Of a stretch of DNA of 5,975 nucleotides, positions 1 through 5,809 are shown in pieces. The notes beneath the pieces are model-generated. The model did not search any database. It had not been told where the DNA came from and was given only the letters and a program-made list of their open reading frames with translations. The position numbers were made by a program, and so were the translations under genes. Position 1 is the stretch's first letter. Each line of letters opens with the position of its first letter. The DNA comes from an uncultured Sutterella sp. (GTDB lineage Bacteria; Pseudomonadota; Gammaproteobacteria; Burkholderiales; Burkholderiaceae_F), in NCBI GenBank assembly GCA_900764215.1, contig CAAFNI010000476.1, forward strand, positions 1 to 5,975, read 5' to 3'.

Positions 1-415
1 CATTGCCCACCTGAGCGTAGACCGATTCCATTGCACGACAGTAGGTGCAGTTGGCATCGGAGAAGACGACGACCTCGCGTTCACCCTTGCCGAAAACCTG
101 TTTGACGGCATCTTGAAACGGCCATTCCTTCCAACGTTCCCGGGCGCGTTCACGAAGACGCTCATTCGTGAGATTCGTCTGCTTGACCGTATCGATCAAG
201 CTGCCGTAAAGCACGTAGCGCGCTTGATCATCGACATAAAAGACTCGATCCTGCACCACGACCTCCCACATGCCGGGCACGGGCGACTTTTGCACGGCAT
301 CCGCCTTGAGCCCAGTCGTCTGCATGAGCGCATCCTCGACGCTCTTGGGCGTCGCAGCGACGGCGGCGACCGACAGGCCGACACACAGGGCGGCAAACAA
401 ACTTTTCTTAAGCAT
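1..415 (-). CDS. dsbC: DsbC-type thiol:disulfide interchange protein (3' end outside window)
   Basis: The first 138 codons of a periplasmic disulfide isomerase are present; the rest lies left of base 1. Residues 1-20 form a classic Sec signal peptide (MLKKSLFAALCVGLSVAAVA), with likely cleavage after Ala20 or Ala21. Residues 22-85 match the DsbC N-terminal dimerisation domain in size and in features such as PGMWEV and an FYVD strand near 59-62. A charged linker helix follows (about 84-108), then the start of the thioredoxin fold with VVVFSDANCTYCR. The redox pair is C123 and C126, close to where the E. coli precursor has its CGYC. In the family, DsbC reshuffles wrong disulfides in secreted proteins and is kept reduced by DsbD. 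The dipeptide between the cysteines is Thr-Tyr, not the Gly-Tyr of E. coli. The start is the ATG at 415-413, the only one that gives a whole signal peptide; the ribosome site is weak (AAAGA about 7 bases upstream). The cis-proline loop that would separate DsbC from DsbG is outside the window. Confidence 0.9.
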   Translation of the reverse strand, partial: MLKKSLFAALCVGLSVAAVAATPKSVEDALMQTTGLKADAVQKSPVPGMWEVVVQDRVFYVDDQARYVLYGSLIDTVKQTNLTNERLRERARERWKEWPFQDAVKQVFGKGEREVVVFSDANCTYCRAMESVYAQVGN

Positions 416-638
416 GATGTTCTTTAAGATCTTTTCGTTGGTCAATGTCTGGGCGCACTGGACGCCTTTGTCGTGAGTCTACCTGAATGACACGTTCCTC
501 AACCTTACGTCGTCGGTCTTCTTTCGTAAACTTCCGCGTCAGAGAATTCCGCATCTGTTCTAGCTCCGCCGACCTTCACTCTGCATCAGGCGTTTTACCT
601 TTTTCCAGCGGACATTTCCAAAACACCGAACCAGACAG

Positions 639-664
639 TCAAATACCGCATTTGCGGTATTTGA
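639..664. repeat. Perfect 26-bp inverted repeat (operator-like palindrome)
   Basis: Bases 639-650 (TCAAATACCGCA) are exactly repeated in reverse complement at 653-664, separated by TT. Neither strand has a T-run after the arms, so it is not a standard intrinsic terminator. It lies about 60-80 bp upstream of the inferred tRNA-Phe start and about 225 bp upstream of dsbC. A binding site for a dimeric regulator is the simplest reading; a cruciform or RNA hairpin is also possible. No regulator gene adjoins it. Confidence 0.6.
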
Positions 665-686
665 GGCCCACTTTTCGAAAGCACTA

Positions 687-715
687 TTGCTTTTTTCAAA
701 CTTGGCAGGTAGAAT
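687..715 (+). promoter_or_regulatory. Sigma70-type promoter of tRNA-Phe
   Basis: The -35 element TTGCTT (687-692) and the -10 element TAGAAT (710-715, five of six to consensus) are separated by exactly 17 bp. Transcription should start near 722, leaving about ten bases of leader before the mature tRNA. The bases just after the -10 box are G+C-rich (GGTCGTC), which is typical of stable-RNA promoters under stringent control; that control is inference. Confidence 0.7.
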
Positions 716-732
716 GGTCGTCTAATTTGCGC

Positions 733-808
733 GGCTGGGTAGCTCAGTTGGTAGAGCAGCGGATTGAAAATCCGCGTGTCGGCGGTTCGATTCCGTCCCC
801 AGCCACCA
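733..808 (+). tRNA. tRNA-Phe (anticodon GAA)
   Basis: A complete 76-base cloverleaf can be drawn. The acceptor arm is GGCTGGG (733-739) paired with CCCAGCC (798-804), followed by discriminator A805 and an encoded CCA (806-808). The D arm is GCTC/GAGC (742-745 with 754-757). The anticodon arm is GCGGA/TCCGC (759-763 with 771-775) with loop TTGAAAA and anticodon GAA at 766-768. The T arm is GGCGG/CCGTC (781-785 with 793-797, one G-U pair) with loop TTCGATT. The five-base variable loop makes it class I. It reads UUC and UUU codons. It stands alone, with its own promoter and terminator, and is convergent with queC. Confidence 0.98.
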
Positions 809-818
809 TGCAGCAGGA

Positions 819-848
819 AGCAGACTGTGGATACAGCCTGCTTTTTTT
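819..848 (+). terminator. Intrinsic terminator of tRNA-Phe
   Basis: AGCAG (819-823) pairs with CTGCT (838-842). After one A/C mismatch, CTGT (825-828) pairs with ACAG (833-836) around a GGAT loop, and a run of seven T (842-848) follows. It starts ten bases after the tRNA CCA. The T-run is on the plus strand only, so it should not stop transcripts coming from queC. Confidence 0.85.
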
Positions 849-930
849 GTATCTTCATCCATCCTGCACTACGTTTCGCCGGCGGAACAGGGCGTCGCCC
901 CGCACGCGCCCCTCCTGCAGTTCAGCCCCT

Positions 931-1656
931 TCAGCGATCGCAATAAAGCCGCCACCCCTTTGCACGAAGTTGACAGGCAGGACACGCACCGCATCCGTAC
1001 CCCCATTCATGCCGATGCTCATGGTCGCCAAGATAGCAGGTGTGGGTATCGAAACGGATCAAGTCGACCAATTCTCTGCCTCCCAGCGCTTCGGCCATCT
1101 CCCAGGTTTGCGCCTTGTCTAGCCACATCAAGGGAGTCTCTATGACAAGCGGCGTATCGAGACCTAGCGAAAGCGATACCTGCAGGCTCTTCAGCGTATT
1201 GTCACGGCAATCCGCATATCCGGAGTAGTCGGTTTCGCACATGCCGCCCACCAGCGTGGAAATGCCGCGCCGATAAGCAAGCGCAGCCGCAAACGTAAAA
1301 AACAGCAGATTCCGCGCCGGCACGAAGGTATTCGGAATGTTGTTCTCCATGAAGCGCAACTCCTGCTCACGCGTAAGCGCGCAATCACTGATCTGCCCCA
1401 GAAGCCCCATGTCGAGCATATGGTCCTCGCCCAGCCTTCGCTCCCAGTCCGGCTTGAAGCGGCGAAGCTTTTCGAGCACTGTCTTTCTGCACTCGAGTTC
1501 AACCGCATGGCGCTGTCCGTAGTCAAACCCCAGTGTCTCCACGCGTTCAAATTTCGAGAGAGCCCATGCGAGGCACGTCGTGGAATCCTGCCCTCCTGAA
1601 AAGAGCACCATGGCCGCTCCGCGGCGAACGGTCTTCATTGCATTCGTTTCACTCAT
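931..1656 (-). CDS. queC: 7-cyano-7-deazaguanine synthase QueC
   Basis: This 241-residue protein (E. coli QueC has 231) uses ATP to turn 7-carboxy-7-deazaguanine plus ammonia into preQ0, the precursor of the queuosine tRNA base. The PP-loop that binds ATP is SGGQDS at residues 20-25. Other family signatures are DYGQRH (45-50), FVPARN (111-116) and ETDYSGYADCR (141-151). The C-terminal zinc site is C207 (in HTCY) plus C222, C225 and C228 in GCGACPAC, followed by LRAKGW. A histidine-rich stretch (DHEHRHEWGY, 211-220) sits between the first and second zinc cysteines. I chose the ATG at 1656 because it follows the upstream stop by 13 bases and gives a normal family length. An in-frame ATG at 1686 would overlap the upstream gene and lacks a ribosome site. 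Upstream of 1656 there is only a weak AAAGA. It is probably co-transcribed with the 1670-2167 gene. No other queuosine genes are in view. Confidence 0.96.
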   Translation of the reverse strand: MSETNAMKTVRRGAAMVLFSGGQDSTTCLAWALSKFERVETLGFDYGQRHAVELECRKTVLEKLRRFKPDWERRLGEDHMLDMGLLGQISDCALTREQELRFMENNIPNTFVPARNLLFFTFAAALAYRRGISTLVGGMCETDYSGYADCRDNTLKSLQVSLSLGLDTPLVIETPLMWLDKAQTWEMAEALGGRELVDLIRFDTHTCYLGDHEHRHEWGYGCGACPACQLRAKGWRLYCDR

Positions 1657-1669
1657 GATGTTTTCATCT

Positions 1670-2167
1670 TTATTTTGCTTTCTCATACAGCAACAGCGCC
1701 GACACGCGGCTGCGCACAGCGAGACATTCTTGGACGTGCTGCTCCCCAAGCCACTTGACGAGGCCGTAGGAAAGCGCCGCAGCAGCTCCCTGCCCGACAA
1801 TCGGCAACCAACGCGCTGTCTTGCCCGCACACCATCGGCTGCCAAGTTGCCTTACGATTGTAAGCGCAGCAACACCCGTTACGGACCTGCCCGCCATCAC
1901 CGCCCCCACCCCGGAAAGCGCTTCGTAGACCGCCGCGCGCTCATCCATTCCGAGCTTCTCAATCTGCTCCGGGCTCAGACAGAAAGCTCGATTGACGGCG
2001 TTCATCATGCTCACGAGCACGCCGGCATCCACCGCCACGTCGAGGCCCGGCAACGGCACCAACACGGCGCCTGCGCTTAAAAGCGCACGCCGATTCACTT
2101 CCGCACGCGCTCTCATTGCCGCGAGCGCAAGCTCGCCCGCTGCGGGATCCGCCCTTTCTTCACGCAT
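1670..2167 (-). CDS. Small hydrophobic protein, DUF697/EcsC-like (function unknown)
   Basis: This 165-residue protein has no assigned function. A charged N-terminus (1-27, with VNRRALLSAGA following) leads into a hydrophobic Gly/Pro-containing segment (about 28-55: AGAVLVPLPGLDVAVDAG). A predicted amphipathic part follows (NRAFCLSPEQIEKL, 59-72), then a Gly/Ala-rich segment (84-107: SGVGAVMAGRSVTGVAAL) and another hydrophobic stretch (120-140: WLPIVGQGAAAALSYGL), ending in a polar tail. This layout, with the VPLPGLD and PIVGQ turns, resembles DUF697 and EcsC-like proteins. That assignment comes from memory of the pattern and not from a search. There is no signal peptide, so membrane association would be through the internal segments. 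The start at 2167 is well supported by AGGAGG at 2174-2179. Its stop is 13 bases before queC, which suggests an operon, but no functional link to queuosine synthesis is evident. Confidence 0.75.
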   Translation of the reverse strand: MREERADPAAGELALAAMRARAEVNRRALLSAGAVLVPLPGLDVAVDAGVLVSMMNAVNRAFCLSPEQIEKLGMDERAAVYEALSGVGAVMAGRSVTGVAALTIVRQLGSRWCAGKTARWLPIVGQGAAAALSYGLVKWLGEQHVQECLAVRSRVSALLLYEKAK

Positions 2168-2173
2168 GAAGCT

Positions 2174-2179
2174 CCTCCT
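2174..2179 (-). promoter_or_regulatory. Strong Shine-Dalgarno site for the 1670-2167 gene
   Basis: AGGAGG on the minus strand lies six bases before the ATG at 2167-2165. It fixes the start of this gene and is the only full-consensus ribosome binding site in the window. Confidence 0.85.
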
Positions 2180-2221
2180 GACAGTCGTTCCTTCTTAAGC
2201 TATACACAACGTTGAGCCCTA

Positions 2222-2227
2222 TATAAT
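2222..2227 (+). promoter_or_regulatory. Putative -10 box of the hemA promoter
   Basis: A perfect TATAAT lies 62 bases before the hemA ATG, in an AT-rich part of the 122-bp divergent gap. I find no good -35 hexamer at 16-18 bp (the bases there read around CTATAC), so the promoter is either activator-dependent or the match is chance. A start near 2234 would leave a leader of roughly 56 bases. Confidence 0.4.
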
Positions 2228-2289
2228 TCGCGCATTATTAAACATTGTTGCAACTTTTTTCGTTGCCTCCTCTTTTCATCCCCGACGCG

Positions 2290-3579
2290 ATGCATCTTCT
2301 TGCTATAGGTCTAAACCATACTACCGCCCCGGTCTCCGTCCGCGAGCGCGTAGCTTTTGGTCCCGAAGAAATCGCCGAAACCATCGGCCACATGCGCGAG
2401 CGGTTCTCCAGCACGCAGATGGGCGGCATTCACGAGGCCGCCATTCTGTCCACCTGCAACCGCACCGAAATCTACTGCGCCGTCGAAGACGCGGACGCCG
2501 CCCGGGACGCCGTGCTCGGCTTCATTTGCGAACGCAAAAACGTCAGCCGCTCTGAACTTGAGCCGCACATCTACACCTTCATGCAGGAAGAGGCCGCCAA
2601 GCACACCTTCCGAGTGGCCTCCGGCCTCGACTCCATGGTGCTCGGCGAAACGCAGATCGTCGGCCAGATGAAAAAGGCCGAGAAAATGGCCCGCGACGCC
2701 CATGGCCTGGGCACTATGCTCAATCACCTCTTCCAGTCCACCTTCACGGTTGCCAAGGAAGTGCGCACAGCCACCGCCATCGGCGCCAACTCCGTGAGCC
2801 TCGCAGCGGCAGCCGTGCGCCTGGCGCTTCGCCTATTTGGAAGTCTCAAGAGCGAGCGCGTCCTCTTCGTAGGCGCCGGCGAGATGATCGAGCTCTGTGC
2901 GGCCCACTTTGCCGCCCAGCAGCCCAAATCCATCACGATCGCCAACCGCACGCTGGAGCGCGGCCAGGTGCTCGCGCGCACCGTGCATGCCGACGCCATC
3001 CGGCTTGCCGATCTGCCAGAGAAGATCGCCAACTACGACATCATCGTTTCGTGCACGGCCTCCGCCCTGCCGATCATCGGCTTGGGCATGATTGAACGCG
3101 CCGTCAATGAGCGCAAGCACCGGCCGATGTTCATTGTCGACCTTGCTGTCCCCCGCGACGTCGAGCCTGAAATCGACCGACTCGACGATGTTTACGTCTA
3201 CACCGTCGATGACCTCGGCAAAGTGGTCAATCAGGGCATGGCCAGCCGACAGGCTGCCATCACGCAGGCCGAAACCATCATCAGTCTGCGCATGAGCGAC
3301 TTCGCCGAATGGCTTCGGCAACGCGAGACCGTCCCCTTCATTCAGTCGCTTCGCGACCGAGCGCATCTCCTTGCTGAAGCCGAACTTTCGCGGGCGCTGC
3401 GTCATCTCCACCACGGTGACAGCCCGGAAGAAGTTCTACAGATGCTCGCCCACGGGCTTACCAACAAGCTCACGCACGATCCAACGATTCTGCTGCGCAA
3501 CGGCGAGGGGCTTGACGAAGAAGACCGCGACTTGATGGAACGGCTGCTCAACCGCTTCTACCGGCGCCACGACCGTTAA
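2290..3579 (+). CDS. hemA: Glutamyl-tRNA reductase HemA
   Basis: The enzyme reduces glutamyl-tRNA(Glu) with NADPH to glutamate-1-semialdehyde, the first committed step of C5-pathway heme and tetrapyrrole synthesis. The product is 429 residues. The N-terminal catalytic domain starts MHLLAIGLNHTTAPVSVRER, and the nucleophile is C56 in LSTCNRTEIYC. The substrate-pocket signature ASGLDSMVLGETQIVGQMKK spans about 110-129. The NADPH-binding Rossmann domain has VLFVGAGEM at 191-199 and ends near VDLAVPRDVEP (283-293). The C-terminal helical dimerisation domain covers about 320-425 and includes LTNKLTHDP (390-398). I start at ATG 2290 because family members begin M-x-L-L-A-x-G-x-N-H; the frame is open further upstream from a TTG at 2245, but those residues match nothing. 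There is no Shine-Dalgarno; the leader just before the start is pyrimidine-rich. The gene is divergent from the 1670-2167 gene and is followed by a palindromic terminator. Confidence 0.97.
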   Translation: MHLLAIGLNHTTAPVSVRERVAFGPEEIAETIGHMRERFSSTQMGGIHEAAILSTCNRTEIYCAVEDADAARDAVLGFICERKNVSRSELEPHIYTFMQEEAAKHTFRVASGLDSMVLGETQIVGQMKKAEKMARDAHGLGTMLNHLFQSTFTVAKEVRTATAIGANSVSLAAAAVRLALRLFGSLKSERVLFVGAGEMIELCAAHFAAQQPKSITIANRTLERGQVLARTVHADAIRLADLPEKIANYDIIVSCTASALPIIGLGMIERAVNERKHRPMFIVDLAVPRDVEPEIDRLDDVYVYTVDDLGKVVNQGMASRQAAITQAETIISLRMSDFAEWLRQRETVPFIQSLRDRAHLLAEAELSRALRHLHHGDSPEEVLQMLAHGLTNKLTHDPTILLRNGEGLDEEDRDLMERLLNRFYRRHDR

Positions 3580-3617
3580 ACCTAACAAATGAATCGGTCA
3601 GCTCAATTCGATCACCT

Positions 3618-3649
3618 CAAGAGGAACCCGCGGGTTCCTCTTGCTTTAT
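3618..3649 (+). terminator. Palindromic terminator after hemA
   Basis: The 26 bases 3618-3643 form a perfect palindrome (CAAGAGGAACCCG and its reverse complement, no spacer). This gives a stem of at least 11 bp around a tiny central loop, followed by CTTTAT (3644-3649). It begins 39 bases after the hemA stop. The T-tract is short and interrupted, so termination may be partial and some hemA transcripts may read on into prfA-prmC. Confidence 0.7.
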
Positions 3650-3835
3650 CAATCCTCTCGCCGGGCGCAAGGCACGCATGCTCCTCCCGCGTGAAGTAAG
3701 ATTCTCATGCAAGCAAGGAGTTGGCACTAATATTAGGCATGGCGGCATTCAGGCGGCTTGCTTCGAACGCGCCCAGCAACGATCACAATTCCAGCTGTCC
3801 TCAGAGACAGAAGACTTTTCATTCCTGCATTCTCC

Positions 3836-3853
3836 GGCCGCATGCCTGCGGCC
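3836..3853 (+). repeat. Short perfect hairpin in the prfA leader
   Basis: GGCCGCA (3836-3842) pairs exactly with TGCGGCC (3847-3853) around a TGCC loop. The stem ends 30 bases before the prfA ATG. There is no T-run, so it is not an intrinsic terminator. It would be a stable fold in the leader of an mRNA that has no visible ribosome site; a regulatory role is only inferred. Confidence 0.45.
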
Positions 3854-3883
3854 CATGCGCCTTCATCGACAGACTACGCCATC

Positions 3884-4960
3884 ATGATCAACGACAACAT
3901 GCGTTCCAAACTCCGTCAGCTTGCCCGCCGTCTCGAAGAAATCGACGGCATGCTCGCCGATCCCGCCTGTGCCAGCGACATGTCAAAATTCCGCGCGCTC
4001 ACGAAGGAGCGCGCCGACATTGAACCGGTCGTGAAGAAACATCTTGAACTCGAATCCGTCGACATGGACATCCGCACTGCTCAGGAAATGCTGGAAGATC
4101 CTGAGATGAAGGCATTCGCCCAGGAAGAGATTCTTGAAGCACAGAAAAAGCTCGACGTCATCGAACACGAGCTTCAGATCCTGCTCCTGCCCAAGGATCC
4201 CAACGACAGCCGCAACATTTTCCTTGAAATTCGTGCCGGCACCGGCGGCGACGAATCCGCCCTCTTTGCCGGAGACCTGCTTCGGATGTACCTGCGCTAC
4301 GCCGAAGATCATCGCTGGCAAACGGAGATCGTCTCCAAAAACGACAGCGAACTCGGCGGCTACAAGGAAGTCATCGTCCGCATCATCGGCGAAGGCGCCT
4401 ACTCCAAACTCAAGTTTGAATCGGGGGGCCATCGCGTGCAGCGCGTGCCCGCAACCGAAAGCCAGGGCCGCGTGCACACTTCGGCCTGCACCGTTGCCGT
4501 TTTGCCCGAACTCGACGAAATCGGAGAGATCGACCTCAATCCGGCCGATCTTCGCATCGACGTTTTTCGTGCATCCGGCGCCGGCGGCCAGCACGTCCAG
4601 AAGACGGACTCTGCTGTTCGCATCACCCACCTGCCCACCGGCATGGTGGTCGAATGTCAGGACGAACGAAGCCAAACTCAAAACAAGGCACGCGCCATGG
4701 CAGTTCTAGCTTCCCGACTCCACGCAGCCCAAGTAGCCGAGCAGCAAGCCAAGGAAGCCAGCGAGCGCAAGAGCTTGATCGGATCCGGGGATCGTTCTGA
4801 AAGAATCCGCACGTACAATTACCCTCAGGGCCGGGTGACGGACCACCGCATCAATCTCACGCTTTATCGCCTTGAGGCCATCATGAATGGAGATCTCGAA
4901 GAGATCATCACGGCTCTGACCACACAACACCAAGCGGAACAGCTCGCCGCGCTAGCCTAA
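3884..4960 (+). CDS. prfA: Peptide chain release factor 1 (RF1)
   Basis: RF1 recognises UAA and UAG in the ribosomal A site and triggers peptide release. The product is 358 residues (E. coli 360). The N-terminal coiled-coil domain runs to about residue 100. The central region has FLEIRAGTGGDES (113-125) and the codon-reading tripeptide PAT (189-191) in HRVQRVPATESQGRVHTS, which identifies RF1 and not RF2. The catalytic GGQ (234-236) lies in GAGGQHVQKTDSAVR. The C-terminal part has the SERIRTYNYPQGRVTDHRI block (305-323). I chose ATG 3884 because MINDNMRSKL aligns with the usual N-terminus; ATG 3899 is possible, and the upstream open frame to 3758 adds unrelated residues. No Shine-Dalgarno precedes either start. 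Q236 is the residue methylated by the product of the next gene, prmC, 18 bp downstream; the two are almost certainly co-transcribed. Confidence 0.97.
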   Translation: MINDNMRSKLRQLARRLEEIDGMLADPACASDMSKFRALTKERADIEPVVKKHLELESVDMDIRTAQEMLEDPEMKAFAQEEILEAQKKLDVIEHELQILLLPKDPNDSRNIFLEIRAGTGGDESALFAGDLLRMYLRYAEDHRWQTEIVSKNDSELGGYKEVIVRIIGEGAYSKLKFESGGHRVQRVPATESQGRVHTSACTVAVLPELDEIGEIDLNPADLRIDVFRASGAGGQHVQKTDSAVRITHLPTGMVVECQDERSQTQNKARAMAVLASRLHAAQVAEQQAKEASERKSLIGSGDRSERIRTYNYPQGRVTDHRINLTLYRLEAIMNGDLEEIITALTTQHQAEQLAALA

Positions 4961-4978
4961 CAAAGCACGTATCGCGTC

Positions 4979-5809
4979 ATGAACGAAGTCAAGCTCAACA
5001 CCATCCGCGCCCTGATCGGCGAAGCTACTCCGAAGATCGGCCGCTTTGAAGCGATGATCCTTCTCGCCCACATCCTGGACAAGCCCAAGGAATATCTAAT
5101 CGCCCATGATGACGAAGAGCTGCCCGATACCACGATCATGACCTTTGACGTCTACGTCTCCATGCGCCTTGACGGCGTTCCCGTCGCCTACCTCACCGGT
5201 CGTCAGGAATTCTTCGGCCGCTACTTTACAGTCGATCACAACGTTCTCATTCCCCGTCCCGACACCGAGGTCCTCATTGAGCAAGCGCTGATAGTTGCTC
5301 CGAAAAATCCCGAAATCCTTGACCTGGGAACGGGCAGCGGCTGCATCGCCGTCACGCTCGCCAAAGAATGTCAAGGAGCTCGAGTAACCGCCACCGACAC
5401 CTCCGAAGAGGCGCTTGCCATTGCCAGAAGCAACGCCGATGCCCTCGGTGCCCGTATCGAATTTCGAAGGGGATCATGGTGGGAGGCAGTCCCCGCAAAT
5501 GCCCGCTACGACCTCATCGTAAGCAACCCGCCCTACATTCGAAGCGATGACGAACATTTGCCGGCCCTTCGTCATGAACCTCAAGGAGCGCTGACGGACG
5601 GCGGCAACGGACTTTCCTGCCTTGAAGAAATCGCCGCCCATGCCATGGAGCACCTCCGCCACGGCGGCTGGCTCCTTGTCGAACACGGTTGGGATCAGGG
5701 ATCCGACATCGCCGCACTCTTTCGCTCCTCCGGGCTAGCAGCCGTGCGCACCGTACGGGACTACGGAGGGAACGACCGCGTGACAATGGGACGCAAGGCG
5801 GACAACTGA
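4979..5809 (+). CDS. prmC: Release factor glutamine N5-methyltransferase PrmC
   Basis: PrmC transfers a methyl group from S-adenosylmethionine to the side-chain amide of the GGQ glutamine of RF1 and RF2, raising their termination efficiency. The product is 276 residues (E. coli 277). An N-terminal helical domain that holds the release factor covers about 1-75 and leads into the signature PVAYLTGRQEFFGRYF (68-83) and LIPRPDTE (90-97). The SAM-binding Rossmann fold has DLGTGSGCIA (115-124), an acidic strand end at ATD (138-140), and the catalytic NPPY (183-186) that binds the glutamine amide. The C-terminus has GGWLLVEHGWDQG (229-241) and the RDYGGNDRV block (260-268) found in the family. The start at 4979 gives a full-length N-terminus but has no Shine-Dalgarno. 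With prfA 18 bp upstream, translation re-initiation by ribosomes finishing prfA is plausible. Confidence 0.97.
   Translation: MNEVKLNTIRALIGEATPKIGRFEAMILLAHILDKPKEYLIAHDDEELPDTTIMTFDVYVSMRLDGVPVAYLTGRQEFFGRYFTVDHNVLIPRPDTEVLIEQALIVAPKNPEILDLGTGSGCIAVTLAKECQGARVTATDTSEEALAIARSNADALGARIEFRRGSWWEAVPANARYDLIVSNPPYIRSDDEHLPALRHEPQGALTDGGNGLSCLEEIAAHAMEHLRHGGWLLVEHGWDQGSDIAALFRSSGLAAVRTVRDYGGNDRVTMGRKADN

Larger units (their letters stand above)
416..732. other. Gene-poor stretch between dsbC and tRNA-Phe
   Basis: About 317 bp lie between the divergently oriented dsbC and tRNA-Phe. The stretch holds a perfect palindrome (639-664) and the tRNA promoter (687-715). A 48-codon minus-strand frame (554 to 408) opens with ATG after a GGAG, and its stop overlaps the dsbC start. 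It is rich in charged residues, but only about a third of its codons end in G or C, unlike the neighbouring genes, so I do not call it a gene. Long frames on either strand that cross the tRNA are not credible. I see no convincing promoter for dsbC. Confidence 0.5.
3580..3883 (+). other. Non-coding gap between hemA and prfA
   Basis: This 304-bp gap is long for a gene pair that is closely spaced in E. coli. It contains a terminator-like perfect palindrome (3618-3649) and a short perfect hairpin (3836-3853) in front of prfA. AT-rich matches such as TAAGAT (3697-3702) and TAATAT (3728-3733) could be -10 boxes for prfA, but none has a good -35. Frames open through the gap run out of phase into prfA and look non-coding, despite an AAGGAG directly in front of a TTG at 3721. 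Confidence 0.5.

Noticed and set aside
789..808. tRNA 3' end as an integration site of a genetic island
   Set aside because: I see no second copy of the tRNA 3' end in the window and no integrase; a terminator and queC follow directly.
595..858. An 87-codon minus-strand frame with a pseudo-motif near GGWGRNRTADTRIFNPLLYQLSYP
   Set aside because: It is the antisense of the tRNA-Phe gene. Such peptides are a known mis-annotation over tRNAs.
487..1122. A 211-codon plus-strand frame
   Set aside because: It runs straight through the tRNA-Phe gene, its terminator and the 3' part of queC, and its composition is not protein-like.
1657..1845. N-terminal extension of queC by 63 codons
   Set aside because: The extension overlaps the upstream gene in another frame, and its residues match nothing in QueC; the ATG at 1656 gives the family length.
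2245..2289. Upstream TTG start for hemA
   Set aside because: The added residues are not family-like, and HemA proteins begin at the MHLLAIGLNH segment.
3721..4023. A 100-codon frame preceded by AAGGAG in the hemA-prfA gap
   Set aside because: The AAGGAG abuts the TTG with no spacing, the frame runs 140 bases into prfA out of phase, and the product is low-complexity and Arg/His-rich like other shadow frames.
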